A stretch of DNA of 64,000 bases from CAYNRA01 sp964399465 (lineage in GTDB: Bacteria; Bacteroidota; Bacteroidia; Cytophagales; Spirosomataceae): contig CAYNRA010000004.1 in assembly GCA_964399465.1 (NCBI GenBank), positions 3,233 to 67,232 of the forward strand, in the 5' to 3' direction. Below are positions 26,424 through 36,342 of this stretch, piece after piece. The position numbers were made by a program, and so were the translations under genes. The notes below the pieces were generated by a model. It searched no databases. It was not told where the DNA came from and saw only the letters and a program-made list of their open reading frames with translations. Numbering within the stretch: position 1 is the first letter of the stretch; each line of letters starts with the position of its first letter.

Positions 26424-28853
26424 ATGAAAATATCCTACAAACAGTTACGCACACTTATTCACAAAGAAATTTCCCCGTCTGAACTAGATACTTTATTGAC
26501 CGATACCGGACTTGAAGTAGAAGGAATAGAGGAGGTGGAGTCGATAAAAGGAGGATTAAAGGGAATGGTTATTGGTGAGGTTTTGACTTGCCAACCGCAT
26601 CCAGACGCAGACAGACTGCAAGTCACCACCGTCGCTATTGGTCAAGATGTACCAGCGCAAATTGTTTGTGGCGCGAAAAACGTAGCCGTAGGTCAAAAAG
26701 TGGTTGTTGCAACCGTTGGTGCTACTTTGTATCCTACTTCAGGCGAGCCCTTTGTGATAAAAAAATCAAAAATCAGAGGAGTTGCTTCTGAAGGAATGAT
26801 TTGTGCAGAAGATGAAATCGGATTGGGTCATTCACACGAGGGAATCCTAGTTTTAGACACAGATTTACCCAACGGAACGCCCGCTGCTGATTATTTTGGA
26901 CTAGAATCAGACTATTGTATAGAAATTGGTTTAACCCCTAATCGTGCAGATGCCGCTTCGCATGTAGGTGTTGCTCGTGACTTGAAAGCTGTTCTTCAAA
27001 CGCCTGTGCAGTGGCCTTCCGTTGAAAACGTCACTTTCCCATCGACTCCATCGGCAATTCAAGTGAAAATCGAAGATGCTGACGCTTGTCCACGTTTTTG
27101 TGGTCTGCACATCACGCAAGTTGAGGTCAAAGAATCGCCTACTTGGTTAAAGAATTTTCTAGGTACAATTGGTGTCAATAGCATCAATAATTTGGTAGAT
27201 ATTTCCAATTATATCTGTCATTACATCGGTCAACCAATGCATATCTTTGACGCAAAGAAGATTATTGGTGGCGAAATTAGAGTAAAAAAACCAGAAGCGG
27301 GGACGAAACTCATTACACTTGATGGCGTTGAACGTACATTGACGGGTTTTGATCTTGCGATTTGCCATGCAGAAGCACCGATGGCATTGGCAGGGATTTT
27401 TGGTGGCGAGCATTCAGGCGTAACATCAGAAACAACCGAAGTATTTTTGGAAGTGGCCTATTTCAATCCGGCGGGTATTCGGAAATCAGCGACACATCAT
27501 GGCTTAAAGACGGATGCGTCCTTCCGTTATGAGCGAGGTACAGACCCTATGTTGCCGCCCTATGCCATTCGGTTGGCTGCGGCTATGGTACAAGAATTAG
27601 CAGGCGGAGTTTTTGCTGGTGAACTGGTTGAAGTATATCCAACACCTTTGCAGCCCGTGAAAGTTGCTTGTTCGTACGCGCATATCGACAGACTTATCGG
27701 AATCCAAATCCCTAAAGAAGAAATACGCCGAATTCTGCGTGATTTGGATTTTACATTTGCTGAAGAAAATGAGCAAGGATTTACTGTTGAAGTGCCTTTG
27801 TATCGCGTAGATGTAACCAGAGAAGCGGATGTTATCGAAGAAATTATTCGAATCCATGGCTTTGAGCAAGTTCATTTATCTCCCCATTTGGCCTCCGATT
27901 ACCTTTCGGATTTCCCTGTACACGAGCCAGATAAATACCGTTGGCGAGTAGGTGAGACGCTTGTTGCCAATGGATTTTTTGAAATTCAAACATTATCTAT
28001 CGTTAAACCTGCTTACAATGAACCTCTAAAGGCGCAAGTACTAGGAGAGGAAGTAGCCTTGTTAAATCCGTTGAGCGAAGAACTGTCTGTTTTGCGTCAA
28101 AGTCTTTTATTTTCAGGGCTAGAAAGTTTGGTTTACAATATCAATCGCAGGCAGCGAAATTTGAAATTCTTTGAATTTGGTCGGTCGTATTACAAAGTTA
28201 CTTCGCAAGACGGTAAAACGAATTACAAAGACCAAGCTGTTTTAGGACTTTGGATGACGGGTAATGTTCAAGAGGAAACGTGGAATAAACCCAGCATAGC
28301 GGTGACATTTTATGATTTATTGGAAGCCGTCCAGAAGGTACTTCGCGTCCTTAAAGTCGATGGATATGCGACTGTAGATGATGAAAGTGGCTTGTTTCAA
28401 TATGGTTTAAGTTACCAAGTACGTCAAAAAAATATTGTACGTTTCGGGATGGTCAAACCGCAATTTACCAAACTAGCGGATTGCAAGCAGCCCGTTTTTT
28501 ATGCAGAATTTGACTGGAATTTACTTTTGAAAGTATATTCTTCGCATGTTGCCTATCAAGAGATTCCGAAATATCCGGAAGTTCGTCGAGATTTATCCTT
28601 GGTTTTAGATAGTACAGTTCGATTCCAAGATATTTTGGAGATTTCGAATAAAACGGAACGAAAGTTAATTCGGAAAGTACATGTATTTGATGTGTATGAG
28701 GGAGATAAATTACCAGAAGGGAAAAAAGCCTATTCGGTTAGTTTCTTACTCCAAGATGCACAACAAACCCTGACAGACCAGGTAATTGACAAGACGATGC
28801 AGCGATTGATGGCGGCTTTCGAAGAGAAGGTAGGTGCTGTAATTCGAAAATAA
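26424..28853 (+). CDS. pheT: Phenylalanyl-tRNA synthetase beta subunit
   Basis: Large subunit of the alpha2-beta2 enzyme charging tRNA-Phe. 809 residues, full length. It has the N-terminal tRNA-binding OB domain (HPDADRLQVTTV, IVCGAKNVAVGQKV), the B3/B4 editing domain (EIGLTPNRADAASHVGVARD and GIFGGEHSGV), B5 repeats, a catalytic-like core and the C-terminal ferredoxin-fold anticodon-binding domain (YPEVRRDLSLVLD, FDVYEGDKLPEGKKAYSVSF). pheS is elsewhere. A coiled-coil protein, zapA and rny follow in the same direction. Confidence 0.97.
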   Translation: MKISYKQLRTLIHKEISPSELDTLLTDTGLEVEGIEEVESIKGGLKGMVIGEVLTCQPHPDADRLQVTTVAIGQDVPAQIVCGAKNVAVGQKVVVATVGATLYPTSGEPFVIKKSKIRGVASEGMICAEDEIGLGHSHEGILVLDTDLPNGTPAADYFGLESDYCIEIGLTPNRADAASHVGVARDLKAVLQTPVQWPSVENVTFPSTPSAIQVKIEDADACPRFCGLHITQVEVKESPTWLKNFLGTIGVNSINNLVDISNYICHYIGQPMHIFDAKKIIGGEIRVKKPEAGTKLITLDGVERTLTGFDLAICHAEAPMALAGIFGGEHSGVTSETTEVFLEVAYFNPAGIRKSATHHGLKTDASFRYERGTDPMLPPYAIRLAAAMVQELAGGVFAGELVEVYPTPLQPVKVACSYAHIDRLIGIQIPKEEIRRILRDLDFTFAEENEQGFTVEVPLYRVDVTREADVIEEIIRIHGFEQVHLSPHLASDYLSDFPVHEPDKYRWRVGETLVANGFFEIQTLSIVKPAYNEPLKAQVLGEEVALLNPLSEELSVLRQSLLFSGLESLVYNINRRQRNLKFFEFGRSYYKVTSQDGKTNYKDQAVLGLWMTGNVQEETWNKPSIAVTFYDLLEAVQKVLRVLKVDGYATVDDESGLFQYGLSYQVRQKNIVRFGMVKPQFTKLADCKQPVFYAEFDWNLLLKVYSSHVAYQEIPKYPEVRRDLSLVLDSTVRFQDILEISNKTERKLIRKVHVFDVYEGDKLPEGKKAYSVSFLLQDAQQTLTDQVIDKTMQRLMAAFEEKVGAVIRK

Positions 28854-28898
28854 ACAGGTAGATAGATGAGTTTCTTGGACAACTAAACTACAGATGAG

Positions 28899-29270
28899 AT
28901 GAATCGTTTCTTGGCGGAGAACCTCGAGTTGGTAGAACGTATTGAAGATGTATTTGAAAATCTTCGTAGGGTACGTCATGACTTGTCCCGCCAAGAAATT
29001 CTATATCAAACACTCGAGCTTAAGTATGCAGAATCTGAACGAGAAGTCAGTAGGTTGAGAGACCAAATACGTGGGCTAAAAGAGGAATTGGTACGTGAGA
29101 AATCTAAAAAAGAGTTGGAGGCAAGGCAACAAGATTTTAATATTAAAAATAAAATAGCTAAAATTGTGGAGGAAAACCTAGGCAAAGATGAAGAAGCCGA
29201 AGTTTGGGGGAAATTAATAGAGATATTGATTCGAGAGATTGATGAGTGCGTTACTATAATTAAGGGTTAA
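28899..29270 (+). CDS. Coiled-coil protein upstream of zapA
   Basis: 123 residues, almost wholly helical, with heptad-like stretches from residue 5 to 85 (LELVERIEDVFENLRRVRHDL, LELKYAESEREVSRLRDQI, LKEELVREKSKKELEARQQ) and a short C-terminal helix. No signal or membrane segment. It lies two bases before zapA and 45 after pheT, so it is surely co-expressed with zapA. Small coiled coils next to ZapA (ZapB in Proteobacteria) bridge the division ring. By position and form this could be a functional analogue, but there is no sequence proof. Confidence 0.75.
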   Translation: MNRFLAENLELVERIEDVFENLRRVRHDLSRQEILYQTLELKYAESEREVSRLRDQIRGLKEELVREKSKKELEARQQDFNIKNKIAKIVEENLGKDEEAEVWGKLIEILIREIDECVTIIKG

Positions 29271-29272
29271 AA

Positions 29273-29584
29273 ATGAACGGCGTAGGTATGGAATCTGACA
29301 AGAGAGAAGTGGTTAACCTGATATTAGATGATAAATTAGTCCCTTTTATTGTTCGAGGTGACCAAGAGGCATATTACCGAACCGCCGGCGAGTTGTTTAA
29401 TAATAGATTAGCAGTTTTAAAAAATAAGTACAGTGGTTTAACATCTAGTAGTGACATCCTAATACATGCGTTGGCTATAGAAGCACTAGTAGATGCTCTT
29501 CAAGCAGATCACAATTACTTACATTTGAAGAATGCTGTTGAAAAAAAATTAAATGAGCACTTAACAAGCGAACAACCCAGTTGA
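29273..29584 (+). CDS. zapA: Cell division protein ZapA
   Basis: Stabilises FtsZ filaments by cross-linking. 103 residues, as usual. The family core is visible: small N-terminal beta strands (VVNLILDDKLVPFIV), YYRTAGELFNNRL, and the C-terminal helix LIHALAIEALVDALQADHNY. The start may be 29273 (MNGVGMESDKRE) or the internal ATG at 29288; the first is only two bases from the preceding stop and is used here. It precedes rny by 97 bases. Confidence 0.87.
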   Translation: MNGVGMESDKREVVNLILDDKLVPFIVRGDQEAYYRTAGELFNNRLAVLKNKYSGLTSSSDILIHALAIEALVDALQADHNYLHLKNAVEKKLNEHLTSEQPS

Positions 29585-29681
29585 CTGTCTTAGTGACTAC
29601 CCCTAAATTTTGACTTTACGAACACATTGCTAGTGGTTTCTCTTTACGATACATTGATTCACTTTTACAGAGAAAACCCTT

Positions 29682-31244
29682 ATGGATTATTTAATTATGT
29701 TTTTTACTGACTTACTAGCTCTAGGGCTTGGTTTTTATGTCGGTAGAAATTTATTGAAAAAAGCACAAAAAAATTACGAGCAAGAAGCTGAAAAAAGAGC
29801 AGCTGATATTATAAAATTAGCTGAATCTACTGCTGCAAGTATTAAAAAAGATAGAATGCTTGAAGCAAAAGAGCATTTTTTGAAGTTAAGGTCTGAATTT
29901 GAAGAAGATTCAAATAGACGTAAAAATGTGATCGTTCAAAATGAGCAAAAAGTGAAGCAAATGCAATCACAAGCTACTCAGATGCTCGAACAAAATAAGA
30001 AAAAAGAATCTGAATTAAATCAACTCCAGACAAAACTTGCTGAGCAGCTAGAGAATGCAGTGATGAAGCAAGTAGAAGCAGAAAAAATGTTCAAAGAACA
30101 AGTTTCACAGCTTGAAAAAATTGCCAATTTGTCTGCAGATGAAGCAAAACAACAATTGATTGATAGTTTAAAAGAAGAAGCGGAGACGCGTGCGTCAGCT
30201 TATATCAAACAAACTATTGAAGAATCGAAGTTATCCGCAACAAAAGAAGCGAAGAAAATTGTCATTGAGACAATTCAGCGTACAGCCGCCGAACAAGCTA
30301 TTGAAAACTGTGTATCTGTTTTTAATATTGAAAGCGATGAGGTAAAAGGTAAAATTATCGGTCGGGAGGGGCGCAATATTCGTGCTTTAGAAGCTGCAAC
30401 AGGTGTAGAAGTTATTGTAGATGATACCCCAGAAGCAATTGTTATTTCAAGTTTTGATCCAGTTCGCCGTGAAGTAGCCCGTCTTTCTTTGCACAGATTG
30501 GTGCAAGATGGACGTATTCACCCAGCTCGAATCGAAGAGGTTGTCAACAAAACGAGAAAAGAAATTGAGAATGAAATCATTGAGATTGGTGAACGTACCG
30601 TCATTGATTTAGGTATTCATGGTGTACATCCAGAATTGATTAAGTTGGTTGGTCGGATGCGTTTCCGTTCGTCGTATGGTCAAAATTTACTTCAACACTC
30701 GCGTGAAGTTGCCAAGTTATGTGCAACAATGGCTGCGGAACTCGGCTTGAATGTCAAGCTAGCTAAACGGGCAGGTTTACTTCATGATATTGGAAAAGTC
30801 TATCAGGAAGAATCAGACTTACCTCATGCAATTTTGGGAATGGAGTTAGCAAAAAAATACAAGGAAAATCCTGAAGTATGTAATGCAATCGGTGCTCACC
30901 ACGATGAAATCGAAAAAACAAGTATTATATCTCCAATCATTCAAGTCTGTGATGCTATTTCTGGATCCCGTCCGGGTGCACGTCGTGAAATGATGGAGTC
31001 GTATGTACAACGTCTTCGTGATTTGGAAGATTTAGCGCTTTCTTTCCCAGGTGTTGAGAAGTGTTATGCTATTCAGGCTGGTAGAGAGTTACGCGTAATT
31101 GTAGATGCTGAAAATTGTACAGATGAACAAGCAAGTTCAATGTCTTTCAATATATCTCAAAAAATTGAGAAAGAGATGCAGTATCCTGGACAAATTAAAG
31201 TAACTGTTATTCGCGAAATGAGAAGTGTTGCATACGCGAAGTAA
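29682..31244 (+). CDS. rny: Ribonuclease Y
   Basis: Membrane-anchored endoribonuclease that starts mRNA decay. 520 residues, full length. One N-terminal transmembrane helix (FTDLLALGLGFYVGRNLL) is followed by a long coiled coil to about residue 200, a KH RNA-binding domain (KGKIIGREGRNIRALEAATGV, with the GREG loop), and an HD domain (LLQHSREVAKLC, LHDIGK near 368, GAHHDEIE) that holds the metal site. The terminator after it is shared with the converging export operon. Confidence 0.97.
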   Translation: MDYLIMFFTDLLALGLGFYVGRNLLKKAQKNYEQEAEKRAADIIKLAESTAASIKKDRMLEAKEHFLKLRSEFEEDSNRRKNVIVQNEQKVKQMQSQATQMLEQNKKKESELNQLQTKLAEQLENAVMKQVEAEKMFKEQVSQLEKIANLSADEAKQQLIDSLKEEAETRASAYIKQTIEESKLSATKEAKKIVIETIQRTAAEQAIENCVSVFNIESDEVKGKIIGREGRNIRALEAATGVEVIVDDTPEAIVISSFDPVRREVARLSLHRLVQDGRIHPARIEEVVNKTRKEIENEIIEIGERTVIDLGIHGVHPELIKLVGRMRFRSSYGQNLLQHSREVAKLCATMAAELGLNVKLAKRAGLLHDIGKVYQEESDLPHAILGMELAKKYKENPEVCNAIGAHHDEIEKTSIISPIIQVCDAISGSRPGARREMMESYVQRLRDLEDLALSFPGVEKCYAIQAGRELRVIVDAENCTDEQASSMSFNISQKIEKEMQYPGQIKVTVIREMRSVAYAK

Positions 31245-31266
31245 AATATCGAATTCAATTTGATGT

Positions 31267-31306
31267 AAATGCGGCAATGTGTATCCAATACATTGCCGCA
31301 TTTTTT
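31267..31306. terminator. Bidirectional terminator between rny and the export operon
   Basis: Fourteen-base stem AAATGCGGCAATGT / ACATTGCCGCATTT, loop GTATCCAAT, T-run on the plus strand and A-run on the other side. Confidence 0.85.
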
Positions 31307-31307
31307 A

Positions 31308-32693
31308 TTAAAATTCTTGTTGGCCAGCCGCATAAGCAATTGCAGCAATCGATTTTTCAAATTTGGCCTTGAGAGATTCCACTTTCGCGCGCATTTCGAT
31401 TAGCTTAGATTCACGTGCATTGATTAAGAAGAGAGAACTTTCCCCCATGTTAAAAAGGTCAATTTCTGCTTGAACTAGGATTTCTTGATTTTGCGTCGCA
31501 TTTTGTTGAATTTGAAGCTGTTTTTGGAGCTGAATAGCTTCATTGTAAAAAGCGGTTACTTCATTGAGAATTTCTCTAGAGGTTTGCCTTTGCTCCAAAC
31601 TTGTTTCTTCTTGTTTGATTTGTACTTGTTGAATTTTACCACGCTCTTTTCGTAAGAAAAGGGGGAATTCAAAGGTGACTCCTACTTTTTGATTTGTCCG
31701 TAGTAAGCTGTAATCTGAGAAGGTATAAGAAGGGGAATCAATTGCGTTCAAATTTAAATCCACTCTGGGTTTTAAAAATTCCTTCGCAAACTTTTCTTCA
31801 ATTTTAAGTTGCTCCAGCTTGTATTGTAATTTCAATAATTCAGGATGATTCAACCTTGCTCGTTGTAAAAATTCTTCCAATTGTGCCTGTGATAGGGCAC
31901 GCGTTGGAACTGTAGGTGGAACTGCATCTTCAGGTATTTCTAGCGGTAGGCCATCAGAACTCCATAGGTAATTTGACAGATAGAGAGTATAGTTTGTAAA
32001 ATCAAGTTTAGCTTGCTCAAGTTCGGCTGATCGAGATAGGAGTGTAATGGAAGCTTCCACAGAATCTCTACCTGCTTTTTCTCCAATGTTTACTTGAGTT
32101 CTAATAAAATCAAGCCTATCTTTTGCTAATTGGTATCCTTCTTTTTGCAGTTCATAATTTCGAAAAGCATAATACCATTCCCAATAATCTTTCGCTGCGG
32201 AAAACATGATTTTATTGATCATTTTTTGGCGTTCAGCGGTGGCCATATTTTGATAAATTTTTGATTGTAGTAAGATATTTCTTCTTTGATCAATCAATAA
32301 ACCTCTTCCTAGTGGCACATTTAATCCGATTATTGAAACATTATCAGAAAGCTCAGGATTTAGCCTTTCTCCGCCGTTTTGCTCCCGTCCGATTTTCAAG
32401 TCAATTCCTCCCCAAACAGGTACTTTCAATGCATACTCCCAGTGTGTGTAATATTCTTTGTTATTGATTGATTTTCGATCAAAAGTACTTTCAAGTTTTG
32501 GGTCAAATTGACCTTTTGCCATCATTAAATCAGCTTGCGCATAATCAATTTCTAGGTCAGCTTGTTTTACGACAGGATGATTGGTTAGTACCAATTGATA
32601 AAAGTCAAAATAGCTGAAAGCCTTTTTTTCTACTTCTTGTGCTTGAAGTAAAAAAGGGAATAAGCCAATATATATATACAGAAGTTTTTTCAT
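31308..32693 (-). CDS. TolC-family outer membrane channel of an export operon
   Basis: 461 residues with a signal peptide (1-18, ending LLQAQ). The rest is the TolC pattern of two related halves of beta-hairpin plus long helices: FYQLVLTNHPVVKQADLEIDYAQADLMMAKGQFDPKL, and ALSQAQLEEFLQRARLNHPELLKLQYKLEQLKIEEKFAKE. C-terminal MGESSLFLINARESKLIEMRAKVESLKAKF is typical of the equatorial and terminal helices. It is last in an ABC-HlyD-TolC operon, so it should form the outer-membrane exit of a type I-like secretion channel. Spacing to hlyD is 85 bases. Confidence 0.9.
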   Translation of the reverse strand: MKKLLYIYIGLFPFLLQAQEVEKKAFSYFDFYQLVLTNHPVVKQADLEIDYAQADLMMAKGQFDPKLESTFDRKSINNKEYYTHWEYALKVPVWGGIDLKIGREQNGGERLNPELSDNVSIIGLNVPLGRGLLIDQRRNILLQSKIYQNMATAERQKMINKIMFSAAKDYWEWYYAFRNYELQKEGYQLAKDRLDFIRTQVNIGEKAGRDSVEASITLLSRSAELEQAKLDFTNYTLYLSNYLWSSDGLPLEIPEDAVPPTVPTRALSQAQLEEFLQRARLNHPELLKLQYKLEQLKIEEKFAKEFLKPRVDLNLNAIDSPSYTFSDYSLLRTNQKVGVTFEFPLFLRKERGKIQQVQIKQEETSLEQRQTSREILNEVTAFYNEAIQLQKQLQIQQNATQNQEILVQAEIDLFNMGESSLFLINARESKLIEMRAKVESLKAKFEKSIAAIAYAAGQQEF

Positions 32694-32778
32694 TTCATAA
32701 GTACATTCTATTTATTGGAAAGTACCGACTTATTTTCGATACTCTCCAATAAATGGTTGAATGAAATTGGTGATTCAT

Positions 32779-34155
32779 TTATTTTTTCTCCTTGCCAGTG
32801 TCTTTTTTGGTGTAAGCTTCCCCCGCCTTTGGTATTTCTTTCAAGCTTGGTGGGAATGCATTGAGTTGTCGCCAGATTTCATACCAAACAGGTACGTCTT
32901 CTAACATCACCCATCCAAATACACCTGAGCCCATACGAAGTTGTGGAGGCCAGGCTTCTTGTCCTTTTTTGGGAGTTACAAGGAGTCGATAGGTTCCATC
33001 CGGACTATCAATGTAGTCAATGACGGCTACTTCACCCCCAAATGTTCCAACAGCAACAGAAGGCCAACCCGAGAACTGTAGGGCAGGCCATCCTTCAAAC
33101 TCAATCCGAACCTCTCGGTTTAATTGAATTAACGGCACATCCATAGCTCTTACATAGAGTTCAACTGCCATTTGTGGATTTGTTGGTTGCAATGTACAAA
33201 CAGCCTCTCCTTGCTTTATTGTTTCGCCAATACCTGCTTTAAGTGCACGTACAACAAAACCGTCTTGAGGTGCACGAATTACATAAAAACCTTGTCTGAC
33301 AGCTACACTTGATTTTTTGTTAATGAGTTTTGAAAGTTCCGAGTCTCCCTCTGCAAGTGCTACTTCAGCGGAGCTAAGATCAGAGGTTGCCTTTGCTAGC
33401 TTTTCGTTGTATTCGGCACGAAGAGCACTATACTCAATGCGGCTATTTAGTAATTCTTGCTTTGAAATTTGAAGTTTGTTTTTTGAAGAGAGAAGTTTTG
33501 CTTCTACTTCTTGGATTTTTAAACGCCGTGTTTCCAAGTCAATAAGTGAGAGGATTTGTTGTTTGTATTGAAGTTCACCTCTTTGTACTCGTTCTTTTGC
33601 GATAGCAACTTGCAAACGGTCATTCACAACATCGATACTATCCGATTGTACTTTTGCTGTATTTTGCTTGATTTTATTGGAAGCTTTTTGGATACTAAAT
33701 TCATAGTTCTGTCTGATTGCTTGAAGTTGGTCTTTGAGAGCACCAATTTTCATTTGGTATCCTTCAATTGCTTTCCCTTTGGCATTAATTTGTTCGTCTA
33801 GTCGAAGTAAAATGTTAGGGTCAAAATAATCATCTTTTATTTCTGATATGACAAGTAGTGTATCCCCTTTTTTTACTTCCTGACCTTCTCGGATATTCCA
33901 TGTGACAATTTGCCCGTCGATGGTATTTTGGACAGTTTGTGGCCTATCTTGGGGTGTTAGAGCGGTTACTAGACCGTTACCACTTATATTTTGCTGCCAT
34001 GGAAGAAATAAGACCACAAAAAATACAATAAAGAAGCCAACCATCCATTTTTTTAGGATTTGGGTAGCTTTAGGTGTTTTTAAGGTATCGAGCACGTATA
34101 ATTCGTGCTTTTCATCAAAATCTTTAGGTAGTTTTCTATTCGTAATGTTTAGCAT
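32779..34155 (-). CDS. HlyD-family periplasmic adaptor
   Basis: 458 residues. One N-terminal transmembrane helix (WMVGFFIVFFVVLFLPW, about 36-52), a lipoyl-like beta-barrel region (TIDGQIVTWNIREGQEVKKGDTLL), a long coiled-coil hairpin (about 115-280), the second lipoyl half (YVIRAPQDGFVVRALKAGIGETIKQGE), and a beta-barrel domain ending PPQLRMGSGVFGWVMLEDV. It bridges the inner-membrane exporter (33 bases upstream) and the TolC protein downstream. Confidence 0.92.
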   Translation of the reverse strand: MLNITNRKLPKDFDEKHELYVLDTLKTPKATQILKKWMVGFFIVFFVVLFLPWQQNISGNGLVTALTPQDRPQTVQNTIDGQIVTWNIREGQEVKKGDTLLVISEIKDDYFDPNILLRLDEQINAKGKAIEGYQMKIGALKDQLQAIRQNYEFSIQKASNKIKQNTAKVQSDSIDVVNDRLQVAIAKERVQRGELQYKQQILSLIDLETRRLKIQEVEAKLLSSKNKLQISKQELLNSRIEYSALRAEYNEKLAKATSDLSSAEVALAEGDSELSKLINKKSSVAVRQGFYVIRAPQDGFVVRALKAGIGETIKQGEAVCTLQPTNPQMAVELYVRAMDVPLIQLNREVRIEFEGWPALQFSGWPSVAVGTFGGEVAVIDYIDSPDGTYRLLVTPKKGQEAWPPQLRMGSGVFGWVMLEDVPVWYEIWRQLNAFPPSLKEIPKAGEAYTKKDTGKEKK

Positions 34156-34188
34156 TTTTTCTAATCTCTTAATGAATAAATGGAGGAT

Positions 34189-36342
34189 TTACCAGGTACA
34201 TTCTACAAATTTAGGGTCATTTTTTATTGACTCGTAGGGACCTTCTAAAATGACTTTGCCGTCTTCCAAAAGGCATACTCTATCGCAAGATGCCATGACT
34301 TGAGGGTCATTTGAAATTGTCACGAATGTCCAGGGTGCTGATTTCGCGCAAAGAATTTTTAATAAGTCAGTAGTATACTGTTTGTCAAAATGTTCGTAGC
34401 ATTCAGAGACAAGAAGTAATTTTGGTTTATTCACGATACAGCGTGCAAGGCCAATTTTTGCTGCAAAACTAGAAGAAAAGCGACGGCCTCCAGAAATCAT
34501 TTCAGTTTGTAAACCTTCCTTTAATTGCCCAATTACTTCTAATAGTTGAAGCTCTTGCAGTGTATCGTATGCATCCTTCATCGTTACATTCGGCCTGTTC
34601 ATTGTGATATTTTCGAGAAGTGAACCACTAAAGATACCTTCATTTGTAACATTTCGTTCGATGGATTCATGCAAATGTTCTCTTTCAATATCAACTAATG
34701 ATACATGATTATAAAGAATGATTCCTTTGTAAGAAGTGTAAATGCCTGCTAATATATTTAATAGAGTTTCCTTCCCTGTTCCATTTTTACCCACGATACA
34801 AACTTTTTCATTGGATTGAATATGTAAGTCAAGTTTTTTTAGAACGGGTTCAGGCATATCTTGGAATTGGTAAGTGAGGTTTTTTATCTTGATTTCAATT
34901 CCTTTGGTAGAATTTTGAAGGTGCTTGATAATTCCTCCGTTTGGTTCAAGTGGCAAATCTGAAACTTGACCAAGTTTATCGACGGCTGTTAATAAATCGA
35001 AAATGGAGTCCACTGAAAGCAAAATCTTTTCAACACTCCCAATAACCAAAACGATGATGATTTCAGAAGCGACAAATTGACCAATCGTAATTTGCTTATT
35101 GATGACCAAGTAGGTTCCTAAAAGTAGAAGTCCAGCGGTCACAAACGTTTTAAAGAATACAGCATTATAAAATATAATGAGAACGTTATCGAAGTATTTT
35201 TTTCTGTATTTCAGATAAGTATTGATATTTCGTTCCATTTTATTGAGCGGAAATGCCAGATTCCCTGAAACTTTAAATGCGTAAAGTGTTCGTGCAATAT
35301 CTTGTAACCATTGCGCAATTTTATATTTGTTTTTTGATTTTAGGATATTTGCTTGAAGTGTTTGACTACCCAAAAATCGAGTGATGAGTAGCAATAAAAG
35401 AACGGTAACGACAGAAAATGCTATGAATAACGGGTGGTATGCTGCTAAAAGAATAAGCCCAAAAACTATTTGGATGAGCGCAGCTGTTGTATCGATTAGA
35501 AGCTTGGGGAGCGTTTTTTGTACGGTAATTATATCAAAAAAACGGTTCATGAGCTCTGGTGGATAATACTTCATGAGTGCCTCGGCTCTTACCCGCGGAA
35601 TACGATATGCGTAGTCAAATGCTGCCTTTGTGAAAAGTCGTTCTTGTAAATATTCCATGACGGTTAGCTGCATGACCTGCATGATTCCTGAAACAGCTAA
35701 TGCCAAAATTACTAAGGCAATTAAAACATAAATAGAGCTAAAGTAGAGCCCCCCTTGAACCATCCCAATGATGGCTTGAATTCCGAGTGGCAATACGAGA
35801 CCAATTGCACCAATTAATATTGCGTAGGTATAAATACTTAAAATGTCTCTTTTTTCCATTTTAAGCATCCGCGTCAATCTCTTTATAGGCGAGAGAGCTT
35901 CAAGTTCTTTTGCCTCTTCTGGGGTTGTTTTTGCAATACTATCAAGACGAAAAACGGAATACACTTTTATTTTTCCCTCTTCATCGAGTAGGGGAGTTGT
36001 ACGTTCTACACGTTTTCTTTCTCCCTCATTTAATAATACTAACTGAACACGTTTCTTTTCTTTTTGGGGTATATAAGAAATAACAGGTACTTGTTGACCC
36101 TGAAATTCAGCAATAAAAAGAATTGGGAAAGGACTATCTTTTTCTAATTCTGGAAGAGAGTTTGGACTTAACGCATTTTCAAGGAGGAGAATCCCTTGAG
36201 ATTCAGTTAATAGTCGAAGTTCACCAATGAATTCATTATTTGTAAAAGTGCTTCTTTCTCTATTAATGATAGAGGGATTAAACGGTATTTCAAAATATTC
36301 GTTGAGTGTTCGAAGTGCAAATTCTATATGTAATCTATTCAT
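34189..36342 (-). CDS. Type I secretion ABC exporter with degenerate ATPase domain
   Basis: 717 residues. Residues 1-150 resemble the C39-like domain of type I secretion exporters but contain no cysteine, so no leader peptidase. Residues about 170-450 hold six membrane helices. Residues about 480-717 are an ABC ATPase that has lost key residues: Walker A GKNGTGKE (518-525) has Glu525 where Ser/Thr binds Mg; the Q-loop glutamine is replaced (RNVTNEGIF); Walker B reads LLLVSE with Ser646 in place of Asp; the H-loop histidine is Asn678 (TISND). The signature keeps SGG (617-619) but continues RRFSSS. Substrate transport must depend on another ATPase, on residual activity, or have been replaced by another role. 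First gene of the operon. Confidence 0.85.
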   Translation of the reverse strand: MNRLHIEFALRTLNEYFEIPFNPSIINRERSTFTNNEFIGELRLLTESQGILLLENALSPNSLPELEKDSPFPILFIAEFQGQQVPVISYIPQKEKKRVQLVLLNEGERKRVERTTPLLDEEGKIKVYSVFRLDSIAKTTPEEAKELEALSPIKRLTRMLKMEKRDILSIYTYAILIGAIGLVLPLGIQAIIGMVQGGLYFSSIYVLIALVILALAVSGIMQVMQLTVMEYLQERLFTKAAFDYAYRIPRVRAEALMKYYPPELMNRFFDIITVQKTLPKLLIDTTAALIQIVFGLILLAAYHPLFIAFSVVTVLLLLLITRFLGSQTLQANILKSKNKYKIAQWLQDIARTLYAFKVSGNLAFPLNKMERNINTYLKYRKKYFDNVLIIFYNAVFFKTFVTAGLLLLGTYLVINKQITIGQFVASEIIIVLVIGSVEKILLSVDSIFDLLTAVDKLGQVSDLPLEPNGGIIKHLQNSTKGIEIKIKNLTYQFQDMPEPVLKKLDLHIQSNEKVCIVGKNGTGKETLLNILAGIYTSYKGIILYNHVSLVDIEREHLHESIERNVTNEGIFSGSLLENITMNRPNVTMKDAYDTLQELQLLEVIGQLKEGLQTEMISGGRRFSSSFAAKIGLARCIVNKPKLLLVSECYEHFDKQYTTDLLKILCAKSAPWTFVTISNDPQVMASCDRVCLLEDGKVILEGPYESIKNDPKFVECTW

